Part shown: piece after piece, positions 54,812-63,401 of the stretch | Numbering within the stretch: the stretch's first letter is position 1 | Layout: every line of letters begins with the position of its first letter | Notes under the pieces: generated by a model | Database searches by the model: none | What the model saw: only the letters and a program-made list of their open reading frames with translations | What the model was told of the DNA's origin: nothing | Made by a program: the position numbers and the translations under genes | Assembly (NCBI RefSeq): GCF_900182915.1 | Contig: NZ_FXUG01000006.1 | Location: 186,001-250,000, forward strand | DNA from: Neorhodopirellula lusitana | GTDB taxonomy: Bacteria; Planctomycetota; Planctomycetia; Pirellulales; Pirellulaceae | DNA: 64,000 nucleotides | Direction: 5' to 3'

Positions 54812-54908
54812 GGAGCGGGGGAAAGCGAGAGGCTAGTGAGGCAGGGGAGACAATTGCTCCTCCATTCTAGACCTATTATTCGCAGTTGCCACCCAAAGGG
54901 TTCCCGCA

Positions 54909-54948
54909 CCCCCGAGACTGCGTCGAAATTCGACGCAAAATCGGGGGG
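54909..54948 (-). terminator. Compound hairpin between Cys-rich and SUMF1 genes
   Basis: CCCCCGA (54909-54915) pairs with TCGGGGG near 54941-54947, and inside it GCGTCGAA pairs with TTCGACGC (54920-54936). It follows the Cys-rich gene on the minus strand. There is no T tract, so it may be a terminator or an RNA stabiliser. Confidence 0.45.
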
Positions 54949-54973
54949 AGTTCAACGGAGTTTCCTTTCGGGA

Positions 54974-55654
54974 TTACTCGATCATGCCGTTGCCGACTGA
55001 AAGTGCGGTCGTTGCAATCTTCGGCACTTTGACCCATCCGTCAGCTTCAGGGCTAGCCGATTCGAGTGCTTGCACCAAAGCGACAGGGACCTTTTTCGTC
55101 GGAAGATTGGTTGCGACGAACACCTTTGGCAAGGTCGCACTGACCTCTTCAACGCCAGCGGGTTGCGGAACTTGCGTTTGAGCAAGTGATGCCGATCCGA
55201 CGGCTTCGGTGGCACAGCAAGGAACATCCCCGCATGGCATTTCGATGTAGGCATCGCAGCTTCCGGCCGATTCACAGCAACCGGAGTCGCCACAACCAGA
55301 AGCTCCACAGCACTTGCGAAGCTTGCTACGGCAGTCGGGGCAGCACACGATGGCGGTCCACTCGTAGGTGCACTCTTTGCACTTCTTGGGCTCACCCGAG
55401 ACTAGCTTCTTGACCATGCGGACTTTGCCACATTTCTTCAATGGTCCGCATTCCCAGGGGAAGCGGAGTGGTGGAATGCAAATGGCTTCGCATTCACAGT
55501 CCAACGTCTTGATTTCGACTTCTTCGACGTCGACTTCGACTTGGCAGCGACCCTTCTGGCAGAAACAGCAGCAGGGGCCGAAAGCGAAAGCGGATTGGGC
55601 GGCGACAAGCATGGTTGCTGTCGCGGCAAGTGCCGCAAATAGGTAACGATTCAT
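54974..55654 (-). CDS. Secreted cysteine-rich protein, function unknown
   Basis: 226 residues. A signal peptide (about 1-24, ending in SAFA) precedes a region with about 24 cysteines in CC and CxxC clusters: GPCCCFCQKGRCQ, KKCGK, KKCKECTYEW, VCCPDC and CCGASGCGDSGCC. The clusters suggest disulfide or metal binding. The last 70 residues have no cysteine and end in a Val/Ala/Pro-rich segment. I do not recognise the family with certainty; similar Cys-rich secreted proteins occur in planctomycetes, whose walls are said to be Cys-rich. It lies 54 bp from the end of the porin gene, on the same strand. Confidence 0.75.
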   Translation of the reverse strand: MNRYLFAALAATATMLVAAQSAFAFGPCCCFCQKGRCQVEVDVEEVEIKTLDCECEAICIPPLRFPWECGPLKKCGKVRMVKKLVSGEPKKCKECTYEWTAIVCCPDCRSKLRKCCGASGCGDSGCCESAGSCDAYIEMPCGDVPCCATEAVGSASLAQTQVPQPAGVEEVSATLPKVFVATNLPTKKVPVALVQALESASPEADGWVKVPKIATTALSVGNGMIE

Positions 55655-55708
55655 CCGAGATCCTTCTTATGAATGAGTTGGTTTGGGGGTGCATCCGTGA
55701 CAGTCGAC

Positions 55709-57262
55709 CTAGAAGTCGACCATGAAGCGAGCACCGTAGACGTCGTAGTTACCCGTTCCAACCAAGTCCGTGCGGTTCTTGATCTCACCGGTGATGTAGT
55801 TGAACTGCATGCGGGCATTGGTGTTCCAGTGCCAGTTCAGTCCAAGTGTCAGCGATTCCGCTTCACCGCCTTGGACGTCTTCGTCGCTAAAGTCGGCGTA
55901 CGAAAGGCGAGCAGCGACTTGCCATGCACCCCAACCGGCAGCTTTTCCGCCACCAGCACGATCGATCAACCAGAAGTTCTCAAACGGAGTCACGCGTCCG
56001 AGGGTCCCGCTCTCGCGATCCCAAGGCATGTGCTCACCGGTCAGGAAGTAACTGACGTAGGCGTAGGCACCGTGCAGATGGATGTCTTCCGCACCGTCTC
56101 GTTCGCCCCAGTTGCTTTGGTACTCACCCACAAACTGCAGGGATCCAAGGTTCACTACGGTTTCTAAACCAAGCAGGTTGTAGTAGTCCAAGCCAGCGAT
56201 ACGGCCAGTGTCCAACCAACGCGTCCCGGCAGTACGTGCTTCCGGACGAGTTCGGAAACGGCTTTCCGCAACTGCACCTTCGTCTTCGTCTTGATTCGAG
56301 CTTACGTCAGAGTGGGAGCCTGAAACCGCCCAGTGAGCGTATCCACGGCCGCCACTGGTTTGGTCGTACCAAAGTGTGTTTGCCATCCGACCCGCAATTT
56401 CGAGTTGCAAATGGTCGCCAACGTAGTTCCCTTCGTCTTGAACGTTACGTCCGTTGAACACGCCATAACGCCAGTTCCAGGCTTGGTCGTTTGAGATGCC
56501 GTATGCTTGCAGACCCAGACGACGAGCATCTTCGTTGAACGCTTCGATGACGAAGGGACGCTCGATGAACACGTTGTAACGCGAGCTGTTCAAGTGATCC
56601 AAGCCGTATGGACGCTTCTGGTTACCCAGCAAAACTTCCTGTAGGAATGGAAGGTCGGTCCAGCCAATGAAAGCATCACGAAATTCGGAAGCATTGCCGC
56701 CGGCAAGTTCCATCTCGATCTTGTAGATCATGTTGTCTTTGATCTTGCCTTTGACGCCGAAACGCAATCGGCGGAAACCAAGACGATTGTTTTCGTCAGT
56801 ATCGTTGGCGGCGATGTCATTGATGTTTTCGTCGTGGTCGAATCCCCATGCGTCGACGTGAACTCGTCCGCTCACTTTCATGGTCGACTTGCTGCTGCCG
56901 CTGACCACGATGCTCTTGTTCCCAGCGAGCTCTTCGACTTTCTCTAAGGAATCTTCGTAACCCGAGAGTTTTTCGTCGAACTCATCGAGTTGCTTGGAGA
57001 GTTCCTCGAGAGTCGCCTCTTCCTTCTCTTCCGCTTCCTCCTCTACCGCTTCCTGATTCGTATCGGCAACCTCGTCGGCGATAACCGAAACGGATCCCTC
57101 CACGATCTGTTCAGCTTGGAACGCGTTCGAGGAGTTCAGAAAGCTGTCGAAACCTTCTGCGTTGGCTGGGGCGGTGTGCGTGAATGATACGGCGCCCAAG
57201 GCAGCCGCGCAAATCCATTTCTGGAGCGCCCGCCTACGGGCCAAATTTGAATACAAGATCAT
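55709..57262 (-). CDS. Outer membrane porin, O/P (phosphate-selective) type
   Basis: 517 residues from the ATG at 57262. A signal peptide (ending near APANA) is followed by a Glu-rich coiled-coil segment (about residues 65-115) that could reach the cell wall, then a beta-barrel with alternating hydrophobic strands ending in Phe (YDVYGARFMVDF), the signal for BAM-dependent insertion. GRVHVDAWGFDHDEN, FRRLRFGVKGKI and the QKRPYGLDHLNSS segment match the Porin_O_P family. These porins pass phosphate or pyrophosphate in Pseudomonas; selectivity here is unknown. The Cys-rich gene follows 54 bp downstream. Confidence 0.87.
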   Translation of the reverse strand: MILYSNLARRRALQKWICAAALGAVSFTHTAPANAEGFDSFLNSSNAFQAEQIVEGSVSVIADEVADTNQEAVEEEAEEKEEATLEELSKQLDEFDEKLSGYEDSLEKVEELAGNKSIVVSGSSKSTMKVSGRVHVDAWGFDHDENINDIAANDTDENNRLGFRRLRFGVKGKIKDNMIYKIEMELAGGNASEFRDAFIGWTDLPFLQEVLLGNQKRPYGLDHLNSSRYNVFIERPFVIEAFNEDARRLGLQAYGISNDQAWNWRYGVFNGRNVQDEGNYVGDHLQLEIAGRMANTLWYDQTSGGRGYAHWAVSGSHSDVSSNQDEDEGAVAESRFRTRPEARTAGTRWLDTGRIAGLDYYNLLGLETVVNLGSLQFVGEYQSNWGERDGAEDIHLHGAYAYVSYFLTGEHMPWDRESGTLGRVTPFENFWLIDRAGGGKAAGWGAWQVAARLSYADFSDEDVQGGEAESLTLGLNWHWNTNARMQFNYITGEIKNRTDLVGTGNYDVYGARFMVDF

Positions 57263-57696
57263 GGGTCCATCCCAAGGATTCAATGACTAGGTGGCAATTC
57301 GCCTGGGCGCTGACCAGCGAGTTTTCGAAACAAAACTTCGGAAACTGCGATCTGTTGGGAGTTCCTGAGAACTCAGAAGAATCCATTTCTTCTCCTCACA
57401 AGCATGATCGTCGCAGGACCACCGCCGTCTCCCTATCGTGCGTGGGAGAATCTAGACAATCGTTCCAAGGCAACTTGAAAGCCGTTACAACCCGCACCGC
57501 CGTACAAGAATGTTTTCACTTTGTGTGAAGATTGGAAAACTTTAGAATTCTTAATCGAGTGTCAAACGTTGACGGTAGAACCGGCGGTTTTACGCTCGAA
57601 TTGAGCATTAGTTGCCCTAGGCCAATGGAGCGGAAAAGATGGCGTTTTCCCCGTTTCGGCCCAGTTCTCGTTCGTAGGGAAGCGACTCTGGCTCAA
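57263..57696. other. Intergenic region upstream of the porin
   Basis: 434 bp without a credible gene. A small inverted repeat TTCAC (57515-57519) / GTGAA (57525-57529) lies in an AT-rich stretch and could be a regulatory site. No Pho box was recognised. Confidence 0.4.
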
Positions 57697-57897
57697 TCAA
57701 AGCTCAGGATCATAGTCCGCCCGCCGCTCTACTTCTGAAGCAGCGTCTTTCGCTTTCTCAACAATGTTTGAGGTGTCTTGCTTCACCCGATCGGTATCAA
57801 CTCGAATCGTCGGATCTCCTTCCGGTGAGCTGAAGCGAAGCCAACCGACCAGAACGAGGACGACGATAATCACGCCGGCAATAATCAGAGCACGCAT
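57697..57897 (-). CDS. Small single-pass membrane protein
   Basis: 66 residues. A hydrophobic N-terminal helix (about 4-20, LIIAGVIIVVLVLVGWL) is followed by a polar tail with acidic and helical stretches (VEKAKDAASEVERRADYDPEL). The tail resembles those of small CsbD/YqjD-type stress proteins, and the gene sits at the edge of a cluster of such genes. Function unknown. Confidence 0.65.
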   Translation of the reverse strand: MRALIIAGVIIVVLVLVGWLRFSSPEGDPTIRVDTDRVKQDTSNIVEKAKDAASEVERRADYDPEL

Positions 57898-58026
57898 GTT
57901 TATCTTTCTATTTTGAGTGAGTCGGTATTACCCGTCAGTGTCGAAATCGCGCGCGTTGACGGTGTGTGTGACCGCAACGAGGAAACAGGTTTAACGCAAC
58001 AAACGACGGGTAGTTCGAGGGATCAT

Positions 58027-58212
58027 TTAGTCGTTGTCGGTGATGCTGACATCCACCTCACCCGTGTCGGTTGATCGTTCAACTTCGACGCTGGTTCCAG
58101 GCGTGTCGACGTCAAGCAGCGTTTCTTTCCTTTCGCAACCTAGGATCACGAACCCTGCCGCAACGGCGAGCAACAGCAAATAGGCGCGAATACTTTCGTT
58201 GAGTCGATTCAT
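58027..58212 (-). CDS. Small putative lipoprotein
   Basis: 61 residues. The N-terminus has a hydrophobic segment (LLLLAVAAGFVI) and a lipobox-like LGC at about residues 24-26, so cleavage and lipidation at the Cys are likely. The mature part is about 36 residues, acidic and Thr/Val rich (VDVSITDND at the end). The Thr/Asp pattern is reminiscent of small planctomycete lipoproteins, but no family was recognised. Confidence 0.6.
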   Translation of the reverse strand: MNRLNESIRAYLLLLAVAAGFVILGCERKETLLDVDTPGTSVEVERSTDTGEVDVSITDND

Positions 58213-58443
58213 GGTTTAGTCCTGTAGGTGTGAGGAGGTCGGCGTATCAAGCACATGGGTGATACCGACACTTCGAACAGCAAGGATCTAGCAAGGTTTG
58301 TGCCAACCACCTGATAAAAATGTTTGACCGAAACAAACGCTTAACGCTTGGCTAGGCCCCGTTGCAAATTGCGGTAGCGAGTCCGCCAACCGCTCTCACA
58401 TGGAAACGTTTTTCGCATCGTGAAGAATGTCACAGGGTCGGCT

Positions 58444-59487
58444 TCACGCCGCCTCTAGCCCGTCTTCGACATAAAGTCGCCGTACCCAAAGCAGGGTGAG
58501 TGCAACGAGTGGTGTCGCGAACATGATGCCCCACACGCCGAAAAGAAGACCTGCCACAACTTGGGCCAAAATCACCATCGCGGGCGGCAGGTTGACCTGT
58601 TTTTCCTGCACGAGTGGCGTGATCAGATAGCTCTCGGCGAACTGGATCACAAGGTACAACAGCAGAACACCCAGGACCGCGGACGATCCTTCGTTGGACG
58701 CTAGCAACAATGCTGGTACCACCGCAGCGATGCCCCCTAGATTCGGGACGAACGTGACGAGTCCAGCAAAAATGCCTAGTTCAAATGGCATCGGAACACC
58801 GAGTATTGCCAAACCGACACCAAAACTGATGCCGACAATCGCCATCGCCAGAAGGCGGCCAAGCATCCATTGCCAGAGAGTCTCAGCGGACTCGGAAAGT
58901 AGGGAGGCTCCCTTTTCTCGCCATGCGACGGGAATGGATCGTAGAACTCCGGATTGATAAGTTCCTGGCGACGTAGAGAAGTACGCACCCAAGATGATTA
59001 GGATCAAAACATCGGTCAGAACACCAAAGGTCGACGCGAATAAAGTCTGTGCTAATCCAAGTGATTTCCCCGACGACGGCAACATCGACCCAAGGCTGAC
59101 TTCCTCGCGAACACGCTGAACGATGGGCTGCTGCTTGGCTGCCTCGATCACTTTGGACGCTGAGGAGTCAATGCGGTCAGAGAATTGAATTAGCTGATCA
59201 TCGATCGAACTCGCAAACCCGAACCCGCCTATCACGAAGATCGTGACGGTTGCTAACAGGACGAGGCCCACCCGTACGCGACGGCTCCATTTCCATGGCA
59301 CCATTCGTGTGACGAGTCCCGCAAAGCGGTTCACCACCACACCGATTAACACGGCACCAAATACCAGCATCAAGAAATGCCGAGCCACAAACAAAACGCC
59401 GATCACGGCCAACGTCGCGACAACTAAGCCGATGATGGTCATCGTATCGGTGATTAGCTGTTGGCGATGTTCAGCGGGATCGGTCAT
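58444..59487 (-). CDS. AI-2E family (PerM-like) transporter
   Basis: 347 residues with seven or eight membrane helices. The family pattern is clear: paired helices at the N-terminus (IGLVVATLAVIGVLFVARH, FGAVLIGVVVNRF), a soluble central part (DQLIQFSDRIDSSASKVIE), and the conserved GIFAGLVTFVPNLGGIAAVVPALL. YLITPLVQEKQVNLPPAMVI precedes the last helices, as usual. Members export autoinducer-2-like molecules or act as Na+/H+ antiporters; which applies here is unknown. It is divergent in role from the small stress proteins next to it but on the same strand. Confidence 0.93.
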   Translation of the reverse strand: MTDPAEHRQQLITDTMTIIGLVVATLAVIGVLFVARHFLMLVFGAVLIGVVVNRFAGLVTRMVPWKWSRRVRVGLVLLATVTIFVIGGFGFASSIDDQLIQFSDRIDSSASKVIEAAKQQPIVQRVREEVSLGSMLPSSGKSLGLAQTLFASTFGVLTDVLILIILGAYFSTSPGTYQSGVLRSIPVAWREKGASLLSESAETLWQWMLGRLLAMAIVGISFGVGLAILGVPMPFELGIFAGLVTFVPNLGGIAAVVPALLLASNEGSSAVLGVLLLYLVIQFAESYLITPLVQEKQVNLPPAMVILAQVVAGLLFGVWGIMFATPLVALTLLWVRRLYVEDGLEAA

Positions 59488-59621
59488 GGAGCGTGTTTAC
59501 GGGGCGAGCGAGAGAGTACCGGAGAGCGTGGTGCATCAGAAACAATTCATTGCGGATCCGAGGATCCACAATGCACGCTTCGTCAGGTATTGGTTGACAT
59601 CGTGGTCGGCTACAAGCAACC

Positions 59622-59873
59622 TTACGGTTTCAGTTTCCAGCCTACAATCACTCCAAGTCCAAACGCCCACATCGCGGCGACATCGGGCTTTTCCTTGGCG
59701 TAGTCTTTGGCTAACCCAAAGAGGTCCTTGGCCGGTTCGGACACGTAGTATTCGGCGCAGTCCTGCGTTGCTTCTGCGGCCGAGTGGGCCACGCGATTTG
59801 CCGTGCTTCGAGCGTTCTCGCCAGCGAGGTTGGCACCACCGTTCACTTGGGTCGTTGTTGGTTGAGACATCAT
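59622..59873 (-). CDS. YqjD/ElaB-like small membrane protein
   Basis: 83 residues. A polar Thr/Ala/Asn-rich N-terminus (1-40), a short helical segment with EYYVSEPAKDLFGLAKDYAKE, and a C-terminal hydrophobic glycine-containing helix (MWAFGLGVIVGWKLKP) give the architecture of DUF883/YqjD-type proteins. These are ribosome- or membrane-associated stress proteins in E. coli. The gene lies 2 bp after the holin-like gene at 59876, so it is cotranscribed with it. The match is by architecture, not by strong motif. Confidence 0.7.
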   Translation of the reverse strand: MMSQPTTTQVNGGANLAGENARSTANRVAHSAAEATQDCAEYYVSEPAKDLFGLAKDYAKEKPDVAAMWAFGLGVIVGWKLKP

Positions 59874-59875
59874 AT

Positions 59876-60367
59876 TTACCTTTGGTTAAAAGAGGTTTCT
59901 CGAGGGTTAAGGTGATTGGTTCGCGCACGTTGTTCGTTCCAGTCCGGAAAGCTTTCGGTGCGTAGTTGGTTACGAGGCGAATCGTCTGGCGTGATTAAGA
60001 CCGACTTGATCCACTTCAGATTTTCAACGAATTCGGATTTCGTTTCTCGCAGGGATGCTGCCGCTCGACGAAGAGACTTTGTGGCGTACAGCAATAGCAT
60101 TCCCGCGATCGCGAGTGTCGTCGCTGCAACGGTAAGTAGAGATGCACCCACAGACCAGTCCGCCAGCTCGTGAATCAAATATCCCGCACCGATCATGGTG
60201 GTCGTCAGAGCGGAACCGACAATCGCGACTGCGATCACCGTGACGATTGCGGCGGTGGTCGCTCTTCGTCGCGCGTCTTGACTGTCGACTGAAATGAGCT
60301 GCATCTGCAATTCGCACAGATCAACGACATCTCTTAGGACACGCTGGAAGCTTGAGTTTTTATTCAT
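59876..60367 (-). CDS. YqjE / holin-X-like membrane protein
   Basis: 163 residues with two membrane helices (IVTVIAVAIVGSALTTTMIGAG and LLTVAATTLAIAGMLLLY), flanked by helical polar ends. The layout LQMQLISVDSQDARRR before the first helix and SLRETKSEFVENLKWIK after the second is that of the YqjE (phage holin superfamily 6) family. In E. coli yqjD, yqjE and yqjK form an osmotic-stress operon, and the neighbours here fit that set. Not a phage protein in this context. Confidence 0.8.
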   Translation of the reverse strand: MNKNSSFQRVLRDVVDLCELQMQLISVDSQDARRRATTAAIVTVIAVAIVGSALTTTMIGAGYLIHELADWSVGASLLTVAATTLAIAGMLLLYATKSLRRAAASLRETKSEFVENLKWIKSVLITPDDSPRNQLRTESFPDWNEQRARTNHLNPRETSFNQR

Positions 60368-60380
60368 GTGAGTGTCCCTA

Positions 60381-60614
60381 TTAGCGATGGCTTCGTTTGA
60401 CGAGCCAACCCGCTGCTAACCCAATAGCGGCCGCAGCGGCCAGTGAAACGATTGGATAGCGTCCAACGACATCAGTCGCTCGTTCGGACAAGCCACCACT
60501 TGCTTCTTCGAGGTGTTGAGCGTGCATGGGAGTGCGTCCAACACTCCATACCCGGCTATTGTCCGGTGTCGATTGGTTACGGACGGCTTTGAATTGTTCT
60601 GCTTCAGCGATCAT
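60381..60614 (-). CDS. Small membrane protein with DUF883-type C-terminal helix
   Basis: 77 residues. The polar N-terminus is followed by SERATDVVGRYPIVSLAAAAAIGLAAGWLVKRS, whose hydrophobic helix with small residues and RYP start is like the C-terminal end of YqjD/ElaB (DUF883). The gene lies 13 bp upstream of the yqjE-like gene and 5 bp after the next gene in the minus-strand order. It is probably part of the same operon. Function is inferred from the architecture only. Confidence 0.7.
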   Translation of the reverse strand: MIAEAEQFKAVRNQSTPDNSRVWSVGRTPMHAQHLEEASGGLSERATDVVGRYPIVSLAAAAAIGLAAGWLVKRSHR

Positions 60615-60619
60615 CTGTA

Positions 60620-61075
60620 CTACGCCTCCGTCTGGTGGAAATCTGTTGTTGGTTCAACATCGTGTCTGGTTGCGGCAGGTCGACCAACCGAAGGTGAGGA
60701 TGCCGCTGACAAGAAGGCATCGGATAGCTTTCGAGTCGCAATGGTGGTGCCCTGTTTGATCGCGAGAGTCGCTAGTGCACCAACGACGCCGCCCAACATG
60801 CTCTTCTTGGGAGCATCAGCAGGGGGCTGAGAAGAGTGCCTATCCGAATCACGGGTTACACGCACAGGCTGCTTCGATGGCACCAACAGGTAACCCGCCA
60901 CGGCGGCCGCGGCCAACAGTGGCCACGGGTGCTTTCGCATGTGATATTTCCAGTCCGTCAGCTCCTGTACCCGGGCTCGCGCCGCATCCGCGTCGTAGGG
61001 CAGTTCATTCCGAATGGCTTGCATCCGATCCCGAATCGCTTCGGACTGTTTTCGTGTTGCAAGTGTAGTCGTCAT
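60620..61075 (-). CDS. Membrane-associated protein of unknown family in the yqj-like cluster
   Basis: 151 residues from the ATG at 61075; the frame is open to 61165 but MTTTLATRKQSEAIRDRMQAIRNEL is a more natural start. A helical N-terminus (RARVQELTDWKYHMRKHP) leads to a hydrophobic segment (WPLLAAAAVAGYLLVPS), and a second hydrophobic patch (MLGGVVGALATLAIKQGT) lies in the C-terminal half. This is similar in layout to YqjK or DUF3618-type proteins, but I cannot assign a family. The C-terminal 30 residues are polar and rich in Thr and His. Confidence 0.65.
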   Translation of the reverse strand: MTTTLATRKQSEAIRDRMQAIRNELPYDADAARARVQELTDWKYHMRKHPWPLLAAAAVAGYLLVPSKQPVRVTRDSDRHSSQPPADAPKKSMLGGVVGALATLAIKQGTTIATRKLSDAFLSAASSPSVGRPAATRHDVEPTTDFHQTEA

Positions 61076-61191
61076 TACTGTCCTTCTTTCGGATGGGCGT
61101 TCTTGTGCCGTGGACGGCACTGCATGGGCTACAGCGACTGGAATGCGGTCGCGTTGACTTGGCACGGCTACAAGAGCCGAGCACGCTCTGA

Positions 61192-61632
61192 TTAACGACG
61201 TCCCTTGATGAAGAACAACGCACCAGCAGCAATCCCGAGACCGAAGGCGATTGCCATCGACTCAGCGGGGCGAGTCCGCACCGTGTGAGCGAGTTGCTGG
61301 CTGTAGTCGCCGCTGACCTGGGAAGCTCGGCGGTAGTTCTCTTTCAGGTACTCACCCGCTTCCGCCGCGTATTCACCCGCGACATCGGCGTATTGATGGG
61401 CGGCTTCGGAAACCTTTTCTTTCAACCGGTCAGAGTCCTTAAACATGCCCGATAGAAAGTCTTCAATTTCACGCCGTGTTGCGCCGGTCTTCTGTTGCAC
61501 GACACCGACCAGTTGGTCGGCGGAACCACTCACGCGGTTTAGATCGTCATCGGTCAATTGACCCCAATGTTCTTGCAGGCGACCTTTGACTTCGTTCCAT
61601 TGTCCAGTGAGTTCTTGCTTAGTAATCATCAC
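61192..61632 (-). CDS. CsbD-family stress protein with C-terminal membrane helix
   Basis: 146 residues. The first 60 carry the CsbD pattern WNEVKGRLQEHWGQLTDDDL, as in Bacillus CsbD, which is controlled by the general stress sigma factor. A helical stretch (about 70-115) follows, then a glycine-zipper-like hydrophobic end (AESMAIAFGLGIAAGALFFIKG). The CsbD plus DUF883-like fusion is larger than the usual 60-70 residue CsbD. ATG codons at 61632 and 61629 are both possible starts. It is the first gene of the small-protein cluster on this strand. Confidence 0.88.
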   Translation of the reverse strand: MMITKQELTGQWNEVKGRLQEHWGQLTDDDLNRVSGSADQLVGVVQQKTGATRREIEDFLSGMFKDSDRLKEKVSEAAHQYADVAGEYAAEAGEYLKENYRRASQVSGDYSQQLAHTVRTRPAESMAIAFGLGIAAGALFFIKGRR

Positions 61633-61865
61633 GAACCATCCTTTTGTTTTGTGTTGTTATGTCGAGAGTTGGACGCTGAATCCTCGTAAGTAAACGCGTC
61701 CCTCGTGATAGGACGTAGTCGCAAAGGCCGTGCCGAAGTCCGAAAACAGTTGCAAAAGTGCTGTTTCCGGTTGGCATGGCGCGTTTATCGACCAGCTTGG
61801 TCAATTCGCGGCTAACCCGCCGCGGTTCGTAGCAGACGATCTTGGTCCGGATGCTCGTTGCCAGA

Positions 61866-63287
61866 CTAGGCTGTGGCGATGCCGATCCATTGTCCGGTTG
61901 CGCCGGCTTTTTCCCGAGTTGACGCATCGCTCATCAGTAACAGCACATCACGATATCGGCTTGCGATTGCGTTGAGCGTTCGGGTATCGGTCATCGAGCG
62001 GCGGCACTGGCGTCGCAGCGCACAGGCGTGCCTGACCAGAAGACGTCGGTCTCGGGCACTCGATACATTCAGTGCAAGCGATCCGAGCATCTCCATCATC
62101 TTCAGGGAAGCGTTCCGATCCGCTGCAACGTATGGCCTCAATTGGTCGAACACGAGAGATGCAAACGATTCAAATGTGACGGGTTCGACAACCAACCGTA
62201 GTTCCTGGTTGTCGTCATAGCGGTGGGCGTCGGGCAGTTCCCGCGACGCGAGATTCTCAAGCGTTGCTTGCAACCAATCCATGCAGCTGATGGCGGTAAA
62301 CGGATCGTTGACGCCCGGGGACAAGGCTCGCATCGCAACTTCCACCAACTGGTTCACTTGGAATCGCAAGTCTTGTGTCGTGGTTCGCTGCGTTCCGCAT
62401 ATGAACATGCTGGCCAGGTCTTTCTGGACGGATTCGTCGACGTGGTCGCTAGGCGATGCGACTAGCAACACGGTCCCATCCGTCACGAAGTCTCCCGAAC
62501 GTGGCAAGACTTGCACGACCAGATCATGTTTGGAAGCGAGTTGTAGCAACGCGTCTCCATCGATGAATTCGAGGTAACCCACCTTGGTGGAGAGGACCTT
62601 CGCCGCCGAATCGTAAAACGAATCCGATAGTTCGGCTTTCGCGGAACGATTGGATTTCACCTCGTTGGGTTCGCCCACACGCGCTGGGAACTGATTCTCG
62701 ATTCGCTGATTCAATCCGCGGCCCACACCCGCAATGATGTTGGAGACATGAATGGTCTCCGGAACGTGATGGACGAAGAAGATCAGCACGCCAACGCTTG
62801 CGATCGCCATCAGCACTCCCACGATCAACGCGATGTGCGGTACAAACGCATCCACCAAGTTTGCCACGTCTGCACCACTGGGCGGCGGGGATTCGGCGTT
62901 GCGAACCGTCCGCAGGACCATCAAGCAATAAATGAATGTGGAAATGAAGACGCCCAGCGTGAACTGATTCGCCTTGTCACCCATGAAGTTGTTCAACAGT
63001 CGCGGGCCAATTTGCGACGTGGTGTGGGAGATCGACAGAATGGTCATGGAAAACGTGACGCCGGCGACGGTGATCATCGAACCGGCGACTGTCGAAAGCA
63101 CTGCCCTCGCACCAGCCGGTTTATTGGCGTGTAGCCAGCTGATGTCCTCCATCCAATCGGAACCGATTTCGTTGTCGATTGTCGTGGTTAGAAACGACAG
63201 CCCAATCGAACCAAGAACCATCAACGTTGGGACAAACCAATAACTGTTGCGAACTTTCTCCCAGAGTGTGATCAGTAGTGCATTCAT
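61866..63287 (-). CDS. DUF2254 domain-containing membrane protein
   Basis: 473 residues from the ATG at 63287; the frame is open to 63317. The DUF2254 pattern is clear: WFVPTLMVLGSIGLSFLTTTID, then ARAVLSTVAGSMITVAGVTFSMTILSISHTTSQIGPRLL, and GVFISTFIYCLMVLRTV. Four helices lie in the first 190 residues and a soluble C-terminal part follows, with RALSPGVNDPFTAISCMDWL. The family has no established function. It is on the same strand as the small stress proteins, with a 234-bp gap to the CsbD gene. Confidence 0.9.
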   Translation of the reverse strand: MNALLITLWEKVRNSYWFVPTLMVLGSIGLSFLTTTIDNEIGSDWMEDISWLHANKPAGARAVLSTVAGSMITVAGVTFSMTILSISHTTSQIGPRLLNNFMGDKANQFTLGVFISTFIYCLMVLRTVRNAESPPPSGADVANLVDAFVPHIALIVGVLMAIASVGVLIFFVHHVPETIHVSNIIAGVGRGLNQRIENQFPARVGEPNEVKSNRSAKAELSDSFYDSAAKVLSTKVGYLEFIDGDALLQLASKHDLVVQVLPRSGDFVTDGTVLLVASPSDHVDESVQKDLASMFICGTQRTTTQDLRFQVNQLVEVAMRALSPGVNDPFTAISCMDWLQATLENLASRELPDAHRYDDNQELRLVVEPVTFESFASLVFDQLRPYVAADRNASLKMMEMLGSLALNVSSARDRRLLVRHACALRRQCRRSMTDTRTLNAIASRYRDVLLLMSDASTREKAGATGQWIGIATA

Positions 63288-63401
63288 GAGGTGGGAGGCT
63301 TTCGGCCGATGGTGCAATTGCGAATGAGCGTGTGGTGGTTTCTGAGTTGGGTGATCTGGATTGGCTCGATGCGGGCGACCGGATTGAAAGCGGCCGCTCG
63401 C

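Noticed and set aside
59876-60367. Holin-like protein as a sign of prophage
   Set aside because: The neighbours are yqjD/csbD-type stress genes and no phage genes are present.
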